From: Dysidea avara
Lineage: Eukaryota; Porifera; Demospongiae; Dictyoceratida; Dysideidae
Direction of reading: 5' to 3'
Assembly: GCF_963678975.1 (NCBI RefSeq)
Contig: NC_089275.1
Coordinates: forward strand, 22,071,977 to 22,135,976
DNA: 64,000 nucleotides
Of the stretch, positions 12,101-43,346 are shown piece after piece. The translations under genes and the position numbers were made by a program. How positions within the stretch are numbered: the stretch's first letter is position 1; each line of letters starts with the position of its first letter. Under the pieces are notes generated by a model, which saw only the letters and a list, made by a program, of their open reading frames with translations, was not told where the DNA came from and made no database searches.

Positions 12101-12281
12101 AATTATTTCGAGGGGGAAATTTTCGCTGATTTCGCGGTTTTGGGGGTCATCAGCGAAAATTTTAACCTTGAAATATTTAGACCTCCATATAGTCTAATAC
12201 ATTTTGGTAGTGTTTGCAAATCCACGAAAATTTTATATTTAGCAACATTGCTCAACCTCAAAATATTTAGACTATACGGTA
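12101..12281. mobile_element. Second copy of the TACCGTATAG element (uninterrupted)
   Basis: The right end ACTATACGGTA and internal blocks (GGGGGAAATTTTCGCTGATT, CATTTTGGTAGTGTTTGCAA, CCACGAAAATTTTA) match the element at 11350-11848; the left end is degraded. It lacks the 320-bp insertion found in that copy. Confidence 0.75.
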
Positions 12282-12516
12282 TCCTGAGCATACCGGATGG
12301 CAGAGCATGAAGCTATGCTTTATAATAATTTAACCATACCCTTGAGCAATGACGACAAACATAGTACACTCGGCTGCAGATCTGCACAGCCCGGGCACAT
12401 ATAGTAGCGTTATGTCTGTGTTGCAAGTAGAACTATAATAAGAAATAAGGGACACAGACAGTGACAATAAGACATTTAAAACACATACAAGAATACGTTA
12501 TTAAGAAGAAAGTTAG

Positions 12517-27419
<14,903 letters not shown>

Positions 27420-27627
27420 GGTGTACTACTGGTGTCACTTTTCACACATAAAATGGCTAAAAGGTGATGCATGATGCCTTGCAGTGTGAGAAAATTTAAG
27501 TGTTTCAAGCACATCAAAACCAATAAGTCAATCGTAAAATAAGAGTTTGCAAAGACACAAGACAGTAGATGGTCCCAAGGTGTCTACAGTAAAACAATTT
27601 TCTTGAGATATACATTAGTACTAGTAT

Positions 27628-27665
27628 CATAGATATTATACACTACGTAGTGTATAATATCTATG
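27628..27665. promoter_or_regulatory. Perfect 38-bp palindrome (function unknown)
   Basis: CATAGATATTATACACTAC followed directly by its exact reverse complement, no spacer. Flanking ACTAG blocks extend the symmetry imperfectly. It lies about 210 bp upstream of the candidate start exon of the TRANK1-like gene. Could be a protein-binding site, a cruciform or a tiny element; nothing shows which. Confidence 0.6.
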
Positions 27666-27851
27666 CTAGTATACACATGCCTGTTATGTTCAATGCAAAG
27701 AGCTCTGATTTCAGGGTATACACAGCAATGTTTCTACATTGTACCAGGTAAGTAGCTAATCACTTGAGGGCACAGTAACATCAATAGGAATGGAGCAAAC
27801 AATATCATTTGTACCCGAACTGGTACTGCACCGTACCCTTGGGGTATGGTA

Positions 27852-33909
<6,058 letters not shown>

Positions 33910-36095
33910 CGCAGGACTAGAACTTGACACGCCAACCCATTAATCTCAAAACTTGTGTAAGGGGAGACTCACGTGATCATATAATGGGCGTGGTTGGAGG
34001 TGTTCATGGTGTGTAACCGTTCTACAGCCTCGAGACACTTAGCTGCTTTTAAGAATTGAAGATGAAATGTGAGACTGGGGAAAAAATATAAGTTAACTGG
34101 TATAGTGCGCCATTTGTCTAGAATTTACTTAATCAATACAGCACGTGCTAACGCTCTAAATCACGTGATTAGTCTAGTTCTTGAAGAAGCCCAGTCTGTC
34201 AGACTGAGATTTGTAGACTGGTAAACCAACTGACCAAGTAAGATAATATGTCAGGAAAAAGCAAACTCGACAGTAAGATTGGTAAGTCGCGTATATGTTG
34301 TGGCCGTACTTGTTTATTCAGCAATGCTATAAAACTTTCCCTGGGGAACCATGTCCGCCCTAGTCCGCCACAATAGTGTTTTCTTGAATGGTCAATAATT
34401 AGCATTTATAACGACCACAGCAGTCGGCTATAGTTCACAGAGTTTGTTCCCATTCATGGCCATTAACATTTGTTCCTCTTTGTGTCAGATCAAGATGTCA
34501 GTTTCTGAGGTTCTTTTTTTCTATGGTAGTAAACAGACTTTGCCATTTTTAGATCTGATCAATAAATGTTGATGATATGTACTAGATCTAATGATCATCA
34601 TGATGTTAAAATATCTACTAGTATTCTTTGTTCATGCATGTAGAGTAGTTGTCAGGCAATGAATTGTTGTACTTTGGGATTCCCAACTAATGATATGAGC
34701 AATGCATGAAGTAATCAGTTGAGATCAAGGGACAAAGGTGCCATACAAGATTCCAACTGTTTACATCACTGTAGTGAAGTCTAGAGGCCACATAAACTTA
34801 ATTATCCAATCCTCAACACCAGATGAGCTGATTCTTTTATTGATAGCTGAAATAGATAGCTCACTTGGCTCAAAACTAACTAGTTACCAACTTTTAAGAT
34901 GCTGAATGGCTACATCCAGCCACCAATGGTGCTAACAATCCTTGATGTGTGGTAGGAATATGTCAATGCTGGTGGGGGATGAGAAACTTATGATATAGTT
35001 TACGTGGCCTAAGGTGACTTCCTTAACATATAACAAAATTGAACTTAAGATTCCCAGTTTTCAGCCTATGTTTGAGTGCTTTTACCAATTGCCCACAGTT
35101 TTGCAATACTTATTGCTACCTGCTGTCTGTAATCAGGGTGCAAAAATCCACAATCGATATACACTCTAAATAGACTTGACAACGCAGATTTACATGTGTA
35201 CAATACAAAGATGACACACAAGAGAGTAGTGGCTAGCATTTCTTATGGTGTGTTATGTTGATAGCTGAGCAGTATTAATGCTTCACCCATTGATGGCCAA
35301 ATTCTCCAGCACCACTGGCCGAATTGCATCATACTAACCGTCCAATACACAGAACTACTTAGTATCCATATATCTAAATACTCGCTATCAACTAAGGAGG
35401 TCAACTGTGTTGTTTTGTTTCCATAACAGTAACCGCAACAAAGTTATCAAACAACAAAGTCTAAACTGTGGTATAACCAGCCCGAACAAACACCAGAATC
35501 CCAACTAGCTATTTATCAAGGTGTATTATACTCCAAAGAACTAGTTTACTTACGGTGCAATCCATTCCAAAGCTGGTTTCTTTCATGATTTGTCCCATTT
35601 CTGCTGTTGCACATGTATATCTGCACTCCTGTCCACCATGATAAAGCAGCCGACTGTCGACTCTACCTGTCTCCATCGATGTATAACACTTTGTTTGTTA
35701 TCAGCTACTAGTTTTCAATTTGAAGAATGATTTAATTCACCTATTTTAAAAGGTTACACTTTACATTATTACATAACAAACGCACACTAGTCCGGGAAGT
35801 TACCCCAGAAACAGGACTTCTATGTGTGTCCATTTCAGTATTAGCGCATCTTGCTATGAAACGCATTTTACAAGTTATAGCGAGGCTAAAGTTTATTCTA
35901 TGAGTGAGTTATGATGCCATGCCGTCATATGGCGGTAGTGGCCATTAATGGGTTAAGTCACATAATTGCTTGGTTCACCACCTATTCAATCTCATTTCTG
36001 TACATGCTCAAATCATTTATGTTTTGGAATATTTCAAATGGGTGTGTTAAGTTTACCAGGCTGTATTAGAGCACACATTTAAGCCTTATTCCAAG
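33910..36095. other. Intergenic region, no gene recognised
   Basis: Upstream region of the TPR-ankyrin gene (transcribed to the left) and left flank of the P-type transposon. No supported exons or element ends. The last seven bases (TTCCAAG, 36089-36095) are the left copy of the transposon's target duplication. Confidence 0.5.
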
Positions 36096-36136
36096 CATAG
36101 ATAATATATACCTCCGGACACGGGATATGAAACGGC
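36096..36136 (+). repeat. Left terminal inverted repeat of the P-type element
   Basis: Exact reverse complement of 40522-40562. Contains the ATG (36127) that opens the plus-strand frame of the element. Confidence 0.92.
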
Positions 36137-37191
36137 TTCACTTCACACTTACAGTTCGCAACTCGCCTGAGATAAACTTGATGCCACAATCGCTTCTATT
36201 GTACACTCCACCTGAGAAGATGGATACTGCTCACGCTGCTGCCGATAGACGAGATACTCCAATTTGTTTGGTGGAGAGCGTCATTTCAGGCGTTTTAACC
36301 GATGAGGGATTTACTTTGCCGACAGAAGAATCTAAATTGTGCTTGCAAATTGCTACATCTCTCTCTGAAGCATTTAACCAGTGCTCACGGAGCTGTTTAG
36401 ACCACTCAAAGTGGTTGGTTGAGCAGTTGAGTAAACTTATTGATAAAGCAAAAAAGCGTGGTTCTCACTCGCTTAATGAAGAAAGACTGTGGAGTACATA
36501 CCACCAACTGTGTAGTTCAGACACTTTTGAAGAAAAGTGGGAAAGGTTTCTTGTTGGAGAGAAGCTTGCAAAGGAACCTTTATTTTACCAGTACATCACA
36601 GACCAGACTTTTGAGCTCCTCATCAAGAATAAGTTACCAACAAATGAACAAGGTGGTACCAGTGTAGATCAAGAGAAATTGACATTTGAAGAGGAAAATG
36701 CTGTACGATATGTTGGAGGCTATGTCATTCGACAGCTAATGCACAAGAGTGTAGATAGTGGTGTTAAGCAGGTGCTTAGTGAACTAATAGATACAGGTGC
36801 TTGTACAGCAGAAGGACCAGCTCAGGAGTGGGTCAATGCTATTGACAGGGGAGGGTTGACCAGGATCACCACAGAAGCTTATCGACTATTTTATGCAATT
36901 GAAATGTGTGCAAGGCGACATCTGATCACTGATAATCCTAAAATACTGGAGAATATCAAGGATACATTGCAGGCCAATATATTACAAGATAGTGATGTTC
37001 TATTTTATTGGTGTCTTGCTGGACAGATTGAAGGTGATGAGGTTGCTGACAAAAGCTTGGCAAAGATTGCCGATTTGTGGATAACCATAAGAGCCAATTC
37101 CTTTGCTAAAAATATTTTAGAAATGTACAAGCAGAACAATAAGAAAGGAACTGAAAAGGCTAAATCATTGCGCAGTACTTTGTGTACATAA
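36127..37191 (+). CDS. Transposon-encoded 354-residue protein of unknown role
   Basis: Uninterrupted frame whose ATG lies inside the left terminal repeat; later in-frame ATGs (residues 19 and 32) are alternative starts. The centre has FEEENAVRYVGGYVIRQLMHK and then EWVNAIDRGGLTRITTEAYR, a YxGGYVxR...DRGGL arrangement that I associate with C-terminal parts of P/THAP9-like transposases and with orphan proteins spread through sponge and cnidarian genomes; this is recollection, not a search. No DDE-type catalytic core is visible. It ends 158 bp from the stop of the convergent transposase. It may supply a C-terminal module in trans, or be a captured gene. Good coding character, no frameshift. Confidence 0.75.
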   Translation: MKRLHFTLTVRNSPEINLMPQSLLLYTPPEKMDTAHAAADRRDTPICLVESVISGVLTDEGFTLPTEESKLCLQIATSLSEAFNQCSRSCLDHSKWLVEQLSKLIDKAKKRGSHSLNEERLWSTYHQLCSSDTFEEKWERFLVGEKLAKEPLFYQYITDQTFELLIKNKLPTNEQGGTSVDQEKLTFEEENAVRYVGGYVIRQLMHKSVDSGVKQVLSELIDTGACTAEGPAQEWVNAIDRGGLTRITTEAYRLFYAIEMCARRHLITDNPKILENIKDTLQANILQDSDVLFYWCLAGQIEGDEVADKSLAKIADLWITIRANSFAKNILEMYKQNNKKGTEKAKSLRSTLCT

Positions 37192-37348
37192 TTACATTGT
37201 AATTCATTATTGTGTATACAATAATAATGAAATAGGAATAACAAATCAAGCATGGGTAAACAAAATGGTTACAACTGGGAAATGCAAAATGGCTACTTGC
37301 ATAGATAGTGATATGCATCAACGAACAGCCGAATCAAAATTTAAACTG

Positions 37349-39953
37349 TCACTTGGATGTGTGCCTCCGCCTTTTTTTGAGTGGCTCATTCAAATCAACT
37401 GACTCTAGATCATAGCTTTTTCTTTTGCATCCACGGCAGTTACCAGTTATATCCTTTAGCCAAATTGAATTGATGACACGGATACTCTGAGTATTCTTAA
37501 GAAACTGGGCGACAGTCGGATTATCATTGCTCTTTCCTTGCTGTCTCTGTATCCCAAAAAATTTTTCGAGAGCATCCTGGCTGAGCTTTTCACTAAGGAA
37601 ACTGCTGACCCCCTCAATACTAAACAAATACGGAATTAGTTCCAGGAAAGAGCAAACTAAAATTATAAAGTAAAATAACACAATGGTAACCATCAAATGC
37701 ACACCTGTCATTCTAATTCCCTGCTCAGTAATACTGCTGAGTAACATCTGCTTTTTTTCATCGTCTTCACAGTCATCTCGGTCATTAACAGTTTTCTTCC
37801 AATGATCCAGATAAAGTATCAGCTCCTTCAAAAACTATTCATAGAACAATCAAATAATTAGACTATGTAAGAGGCTTGAAAACCTACTGTTAGTCTGAAG
37901 TCTTCAGCACTTCGGTATGGCTGTAGAAATGGCTTTCTATTTCTTTTGCCAGCAGAGTACGATGACACGTTAAAACAGTCGAAAAACTTGTCCATCTTGG
38001 CTATGAAATAAGATGTCTCAAAAGCTTCCCCACCACCAGTGAGCAAAATTGCCTTGGATACCGAGTCACTTAGAACCTTTATGCACAACACAAATGTACA
38101 ATAATATAAATATGAAACATACACAGACACTAACAAACCTGTACTGCCAAATCCACACGCATCTTCGAAAAACTTGTGAGCTTAATGTGCTCATTTGGTA
38201 CTAAGCAAAGACCAGGTGTTGAAGTATTAGCACCAGCATTCCTGTGATAAAGCTCCACAACTAGTTGCCAATCAACCGCACTACCATTGCACTACAAGAA
38301 AGGTACACTATAGCAATGATTTAAAAAAATGTATACTTACCCAAAGCTTTCCTCGAGCAAAACAATTCCTAATAGTTTTAATGAGGTGTGAGGGATCAGA
38401 AATAAAAAAAACTGGTGGTTTCCCTTTGCAGAACACATTCATCGTCTTGTATACCAAGCCCTTTCCTCTTCCATGCAAAGAAAACATGCGCCAGTTGTCA
38501 CTGGCTCCGTCACAAGTTACTGACACCACAGTCAATCCAAGGCGAGTCAGACGAAAAATACATTGCCGCAGAAGTGGAAATAACTGAGCACCCTTTGTGC
38601 TAGAGGCCGAAAACTGTGCATACGCAAACTTGAGGCTGTTGAAGAGCCCCCTCACCATTATCACAAGCATGTGCTTTGCTAGTGGTCTTTGCAAACCACT
38701 GCTGGGGTTCTGAAATTTCTGTTCTACTTCCATCAGTACATTATTGACTTCTCCCAGATCTTCATAGCCCACTAATGTCCCTGTGGCCTTGTCGTACACC
38801 AATCCTTCCTTTATATACATTTCATCTATAACAATGTTCACATATTTTGACAGCTGACGAGGCTTTTGCTGCTTTAGGTGGTCTAGAAGTTGTAAATCCA
38901 TCGACACTGAAAAACCAACAACAGAAGGAGTAAAGTGTTTGTAATCTTTCAGTGTCCTTTCTGATGGTAGCCTTATAACTCCCGAGTTTCGCAAAGTTGA
39001 GTAGCATCCACTAGATCTGTGGTGCAAGTAAAGGCACCATCGAATCACTGCTGGATGCCATCGCATGGAACGACTATCTTTTAACGAAGCTGCCTTGAGT
39101 TGCTGCTGCCAAAAAATTTCTTTAAATTTAGTATCATTTGCATCGTCACCTGAAGGACTGTGCTTATTCATAATTGTCAATAAATCACTGTGCATGTTAC
39201 TGTCCACTTTCACTCCTTCCTCACGAATCATATCTTCTACTTTTTTGTGTAAAGATTGTATTTGTCGCTCCTTCTTTCTAACCTCATCATGCAGATTCCT
39301 CATTCTCTGATCCTTTTGTGATGATGTCAAATATCTGTAGTTGGTATGGCTAGAGGCTCCAGTCGATTCTGAGTTCGGTTGCTGTTGCTGCTTAAGCAGT
39401 CGATTAAGGCCACTGCGTAAAACATTCCTGTACTGTTTGCAGATCTGGCATCTACTTCCTGAAGTACCTTCCGGTAGTTTCCACAAACACCTGACATGAC
39501 GGATTGTCAAGTGAAGCTGATCGTAATAAGCAACAACAGATGACCCTAATGGACAAAACTTACAGCACATGCCCATGCATGAATTTAAGATACTGTACCT
39601 TTATGATTGGTGAAAATACCCTCGTGCTTAATGATTAACGGATGGAACTTGATATCATTATTCCCTTCACACATCTTCTCTGGCTCAGGCAGATCTTCAT
39701 CCTCAGCCAGTTCATCAAAAGCTTCAAAATCAGTCTGGCATGAAACATCAGCAGTAGTCACAATGGCTTCGACGGATATATTCCGTGTTGTTGGCGAGGC
39801 CACCTGGATGGAGTTGCTGGCAGTTGTGACCTCCTCCATGCCATCACTGCATGTAGGTGCATCTTTACAAGCAGGACTACTTGAAGGAGCAGCGTTCTTT
39901 GTTGACTTCCTTGAAGCTCCTTTTGGGACATACAGTCTAGTCTTGCGAGGCAT
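37349..39953 (-). CDS. P-superfamily (THAP9-like) transposase
   Basis: Exons: 39953-39599, 39545-38341, 38291-38139, 38076-37888, 37834-37705 and 37656-37349; phases agree, about 779 residues. The first intron is only 53 nt. Landmarks: a cysteine-containing segment near RHVRCLWKLP...RCQICKQYRN, a coiled-coil stretch (KERQIQSLHKKVEDMI), RWHPAVIRWCLYLHHRSSGC, the first acidic site IVIDEMYIKEGLVYD, VTCDGASDNWRMF, FFISDPSHLIKTIRNCFARG, FFDCFNVSS...RNRKPF.PYRSAEDFRL, then SEKLSQDALEKFFGIQRQQG.SNDNPT, the characteristic C-terminal block of P/THAP9 transposases. The C-terminus is basic (KKRRRHTSK), a probable nuclear signal. No THAP zinc finger is seen in the N-terminal exon, unlike typical family members; it may lie in an unseen upstream exon at 40.0-40.4 kb. 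No stop or frameshift found. Confidence 0.88.
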
Positions 39954-40521
39954 GTCCTTAAAATCTATAAAACAATTACACTTATTGTTGGAGGAAATTT
40001 ATTCACAAAACTGCACAATGTGATACCTACCTTACTTAAAAACACTGGATATTTCTTCACACCTTGCCCAGTTATCCAAATATGGGTACACAAAGAGTAG
40101 CCTCTTTATAACACATATTGCTGCCTGAAATGAAGAAAGAATATTTAATGGAAGTTTCACCGCCACTACCACACACAGTTGGGTACTATTATACTATGAA
40201 TAAAGTTACAAGTGCGCATCTATCGTTACGAGGGAGTTGTGGGTACACAAATACTCCCACAGCCACCAAATCTCTCCCAAAAACACAACAACCTTCGTAA
40301 AATCCTTACCTGACTTGTTCCCTCAATGGTTGAACGTTGCTGGACGCTGATTCAAAGCGATACACTCACACAAAACGAAAGCATGAGGAAGAAAATTAAT
40401 TCGCGCAACCGCGCCTCTGGTATATTCACGGATACTGTTTCCGTGTAATGGTTATCGACACCTTCCAAAGGTGTTGATAGCCGAGGTGCGGAGTGTATAT
40501 CAGAATGTATAGTGAAGTACT

Positions 40522-40562
40522 GCCGTTTCATATCCCGTGTCCGGAGGTATATATTATCTATG
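40522..40562 (-). repeat. Right terminal inverted repeat of the P-type element
   Basis: Exact reverse complement of 36096-36136; followed by the target duplication TTCCAAG at 40563-40569. Confidence 0.92.
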
Positions 40563-40569
40563 TTCCAAG

Positions 40570-42030
40570 TGATGTCAGAATTTGCAAATGAATGCTCTAT
40601 TTGGGGTATTTGATTGAGTATGAGTTTTAGCGGGGTTTAATAAGAATCAATTCACTATTCAATCCTAGAAGACATCTAATTGGTATGGTTATAAGGGTAC
40701 AAACTTTATCCTTTGATGCTGGGTTAGAATTTTCAGCTGGTTTTCAAAGTTTAGTAGAAATTGTTGTATTAACCATATGTACTTAGTAGTTTTGCTGTTA
40801 TATCTGTTTGTCACCCACCATATGAACCTCAATCACCATCGGTACAATGATTGAAAGTATGACCCCAACTAGAAAATTTGCATGACGTCATCTGGAATAA
40901 GGTTTGATAATCATTCGCAGCAAATAATTAGTATGGCTGAGTGATTCATGCATTTTTAGTATTTGAATACTCCATAGTGTTGTCAATATAATCACGAATA
41001 TTAGCCTTATACCATTGTAACATGTTTAATAACCTTACAGGTGAAAGTAATGTACGTACTTCATATCCAAGTAAATGTTCTGACAAGCGAAGTACATTAA
41101 ATTCTACAAATCAAAGTCCACATCCTTCATCTTACATCATGTGAGCTGGTGATCATGTGATCTTAACAAGTACTTGAGGATTTACAGTATTTGTTTTATT
41201 GCACTACAGTCAAGAGTAGATAATAGTAACTGAGAGTACCAAATTGTGATTAATGGCTGTCTGAAATATTTCAGTAATTCTTCATTTCTATGTAGTTGTT
41301 AATGGTTGTTGTGTTTAGCACTAACGTGATAGCATTGAAGGGAAATGGCTAATGTTAGAGCTATAGTACTGTGGCATCTCCAAATGTATTGCAACACGCT
41401 CGTTTGTGTCACCAGAGCGAGCTTGAGTAGTTATGTCTTACTACACTGTACTTTTACAATAACTGTCGAATACTTGATTGAATAGCATGATAACTGGCAA
41501 ACAAAGATCCGTTGCTACATACACATTTCATATTGCCGTTTTACGTAAATGGACTATTACTGAAATATCCATGTTATTTTACTTAATCATTAGTGACAGG
41601 CTAATATACCATTTGACACTCTTGGTCACTATTACATGTATGTACATGATGCAGATTTTCAATTGTGATTAGTGCTGGCTTATACAGAATAACAATGTAC
41701 AATGGAACCTCTCTTTATAAAGGGCCAGGTTTCAGATCAATGTTAGTAGTTTATGCACCCCTTACAGTAATCATAACACTTCTGCACAAAGGACAAAAAT
41801 AGGTTATCTAATTAATGGTATCTGTGTTAAACAAGTTCCACTGTATGGCAATGAAGTACAGGTTTGTTTCATTTCAGGTTGTCTAAATACCAGATACAAG
41901 GTTGGCTGTGTATTGAAAAAGTTGTGCACCTGCTATATCATTCCAATAATTGCAACATTTGTTCAGTGTGATAATTTAATGTTGATGATGTGCATTAAAA
42001 GGAACCAAAAAATTAATGTAATTCCAGAGT
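40570..42030. other. Non-coding region, no gene recognised
   Basis: AT-rich, no exon I can support. A region around 41700-41850 begins AATGGAACCTCTC and ends GTTCCACTGTA, which may be a decayed element of the Tigger/pogo type. Confidence 0.4.
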
Positions 42031-42385
42031 AGGTTGGACATGCTTTAAGTGCCACCTAAACATATTGCCCTTGATTGCATTGTTTTATTTGGTGTTTCAC
42101 ATGACCCTCAGTATCCCACTAAAAACAATGGATTTCGCTGGGGTACGTTAGATATTCGTTCACGTAAGCTTCAAGGCAATGTACTTTGTTTTGTAAAAGT
42201 GCTTGGTGAAATTAATAAGTCGCGGTTTAGTGTATACAATTTCACCAGACTTGTCACATACATATTTTGTAAACGGAACAATCGATGTTTTACTGTATTA
42301 TATTGGCCAAGATCGATGTGTTATTCTCCTCAATAACACAGGTTTGCATAATTTCTTTTTGTGGCACTTAAAGCGTGTCCAACCT
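42031..42385. mobile_element. 355-bp inverted-repeat element
   Basis: Left end AGGTTGGACATGCTTTAAGT then GCCAC; right end GTGGCACTTAAAGCGTGTCC then AACCT: inverted repeats of 25 bp with one mismatch. GTAATTCC occurs close outside both ends but not directly adjacent. Two overlapping open frames cross it and look non-genic. A partial 20-bp dispersed motif lies just outside at 42412-42430. Confidence 0.75.
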
Positions 42386-43346
42386 TGTGTAATTCCTAGT
42401 TACTATTCAAATGATTGCTCTATTAGAGCAATTGACTGGATTGGAATACTTACTTCTGAGGTATCACACAACCTTAGAGTTACACAAACTTCAGAGGAAA
42501 CCTGCCTGTACTGTATCTCAATTACATGTACATAGAACGCTAAGAAGAGTATTTTGATTTTGGTCAATACCAACATTAACTTCATAGGTAGCACACCATA
42601 TATGGTGCACTGTATGTGTATACTTTGATCATTGCACTTTAAAAGAATCACAGAAATCTGTGTGATGGAAAAATGATGGTGAATAAACCTCTTACATCTT
42701 TGCTACCTAGTGCAGAGTATATGCAAAGTGTGGACGTATATTCTGGTTGATAGATTTAATGTGTGTGTATGTGGTAGGTGTTTAAAAAACCTGAAAGTTG
42801 AAATTAGGAAGGGGCTATTCGTCCAGGTCTATACATAATAAAAAAGTTAAGGTTGGCAAAAAATAGGGCACTAGTGTGAATGGTCAGTGTGGTACGTACG
42901 TACCAGCTGTGTTACTACTGCTAGCTACCCAGTTCCCTTACTTTCCTATCTTACAAATGTCATTCAATAAGTGACTGGGTGAAGAAGAAGCCAAAGCTGA
43001 ATCTGACTTACATGTAAGTTCGCCTGTTAAGCATAATGTCCTTCACTGTCTGTATGAAAGTAAGTTTTGGTAGTTCTGAGGCAAGCTAGAATTGGCCTGG
43101 CTTTACCAGGACACTCGTTTGCTCACTCCAATCCTAGCTTGCCTTGAACTCACCAAATTTACCTTCATACAGCTAGTGTGTTTGTCTTTGATACTTGATT
43201 TATGATGGGTAAGTGCCAGACAAATAGCCTGTATAAGTCAGCATCCAGAACTGGACGAATAGCCACTATATTAAAAGTACCCTGACCAGGACCTTTCTGG
43301 CATACCTACCGTATGTGGTTATGAATGTATTTACTATATTTCATAG
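42386..43346. other. Non-coding region upstream of the Death-Death gene
   Basis: No NACHT, CARD or other exon found. It should contain the first exon or promoter of the Death-Death gene, because the first recognised exon starts at an intron acceptor. Confidence 0.4.

Larger units (their letters stand above)
36096..40562. mobile_element. Complete P-superfamily DNA transposon
   Basis: Terminal inverted repeats of about 41 bp with no mismatch seen: left 36096-36136 starts CATAGATAATATATACCTCC and ends GATATGAAACGGC; the right copy is 40522-40562. Both flanks carry TTCCAAG (36089-36095, 40563-40569), a 7-bp target duplication; classic P elements make 8 bp. It contains a spliced transposase on the minus strand and a long plus-strand frame meeting it tail to tail. 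A short internal hairpin, ACACCTTccaAAGGTGT, lies near the right end (about 40460). Identical ends and open frames point to a recent insertion that may still be mobile. Confidence 0.92.

Noticed and set aside
38381-39310. Plus-strand frames opposite the P-type transposase
   Set aside because: The minus-strand frame carries the conserved transposase blocks; these are shadows.
42049-42535. Two overlapping plus-strand frames of about 100 codons
   Set aside because: They cross the ends of the inverted-repeat element at 42031-42385 and have no recognisable domain.
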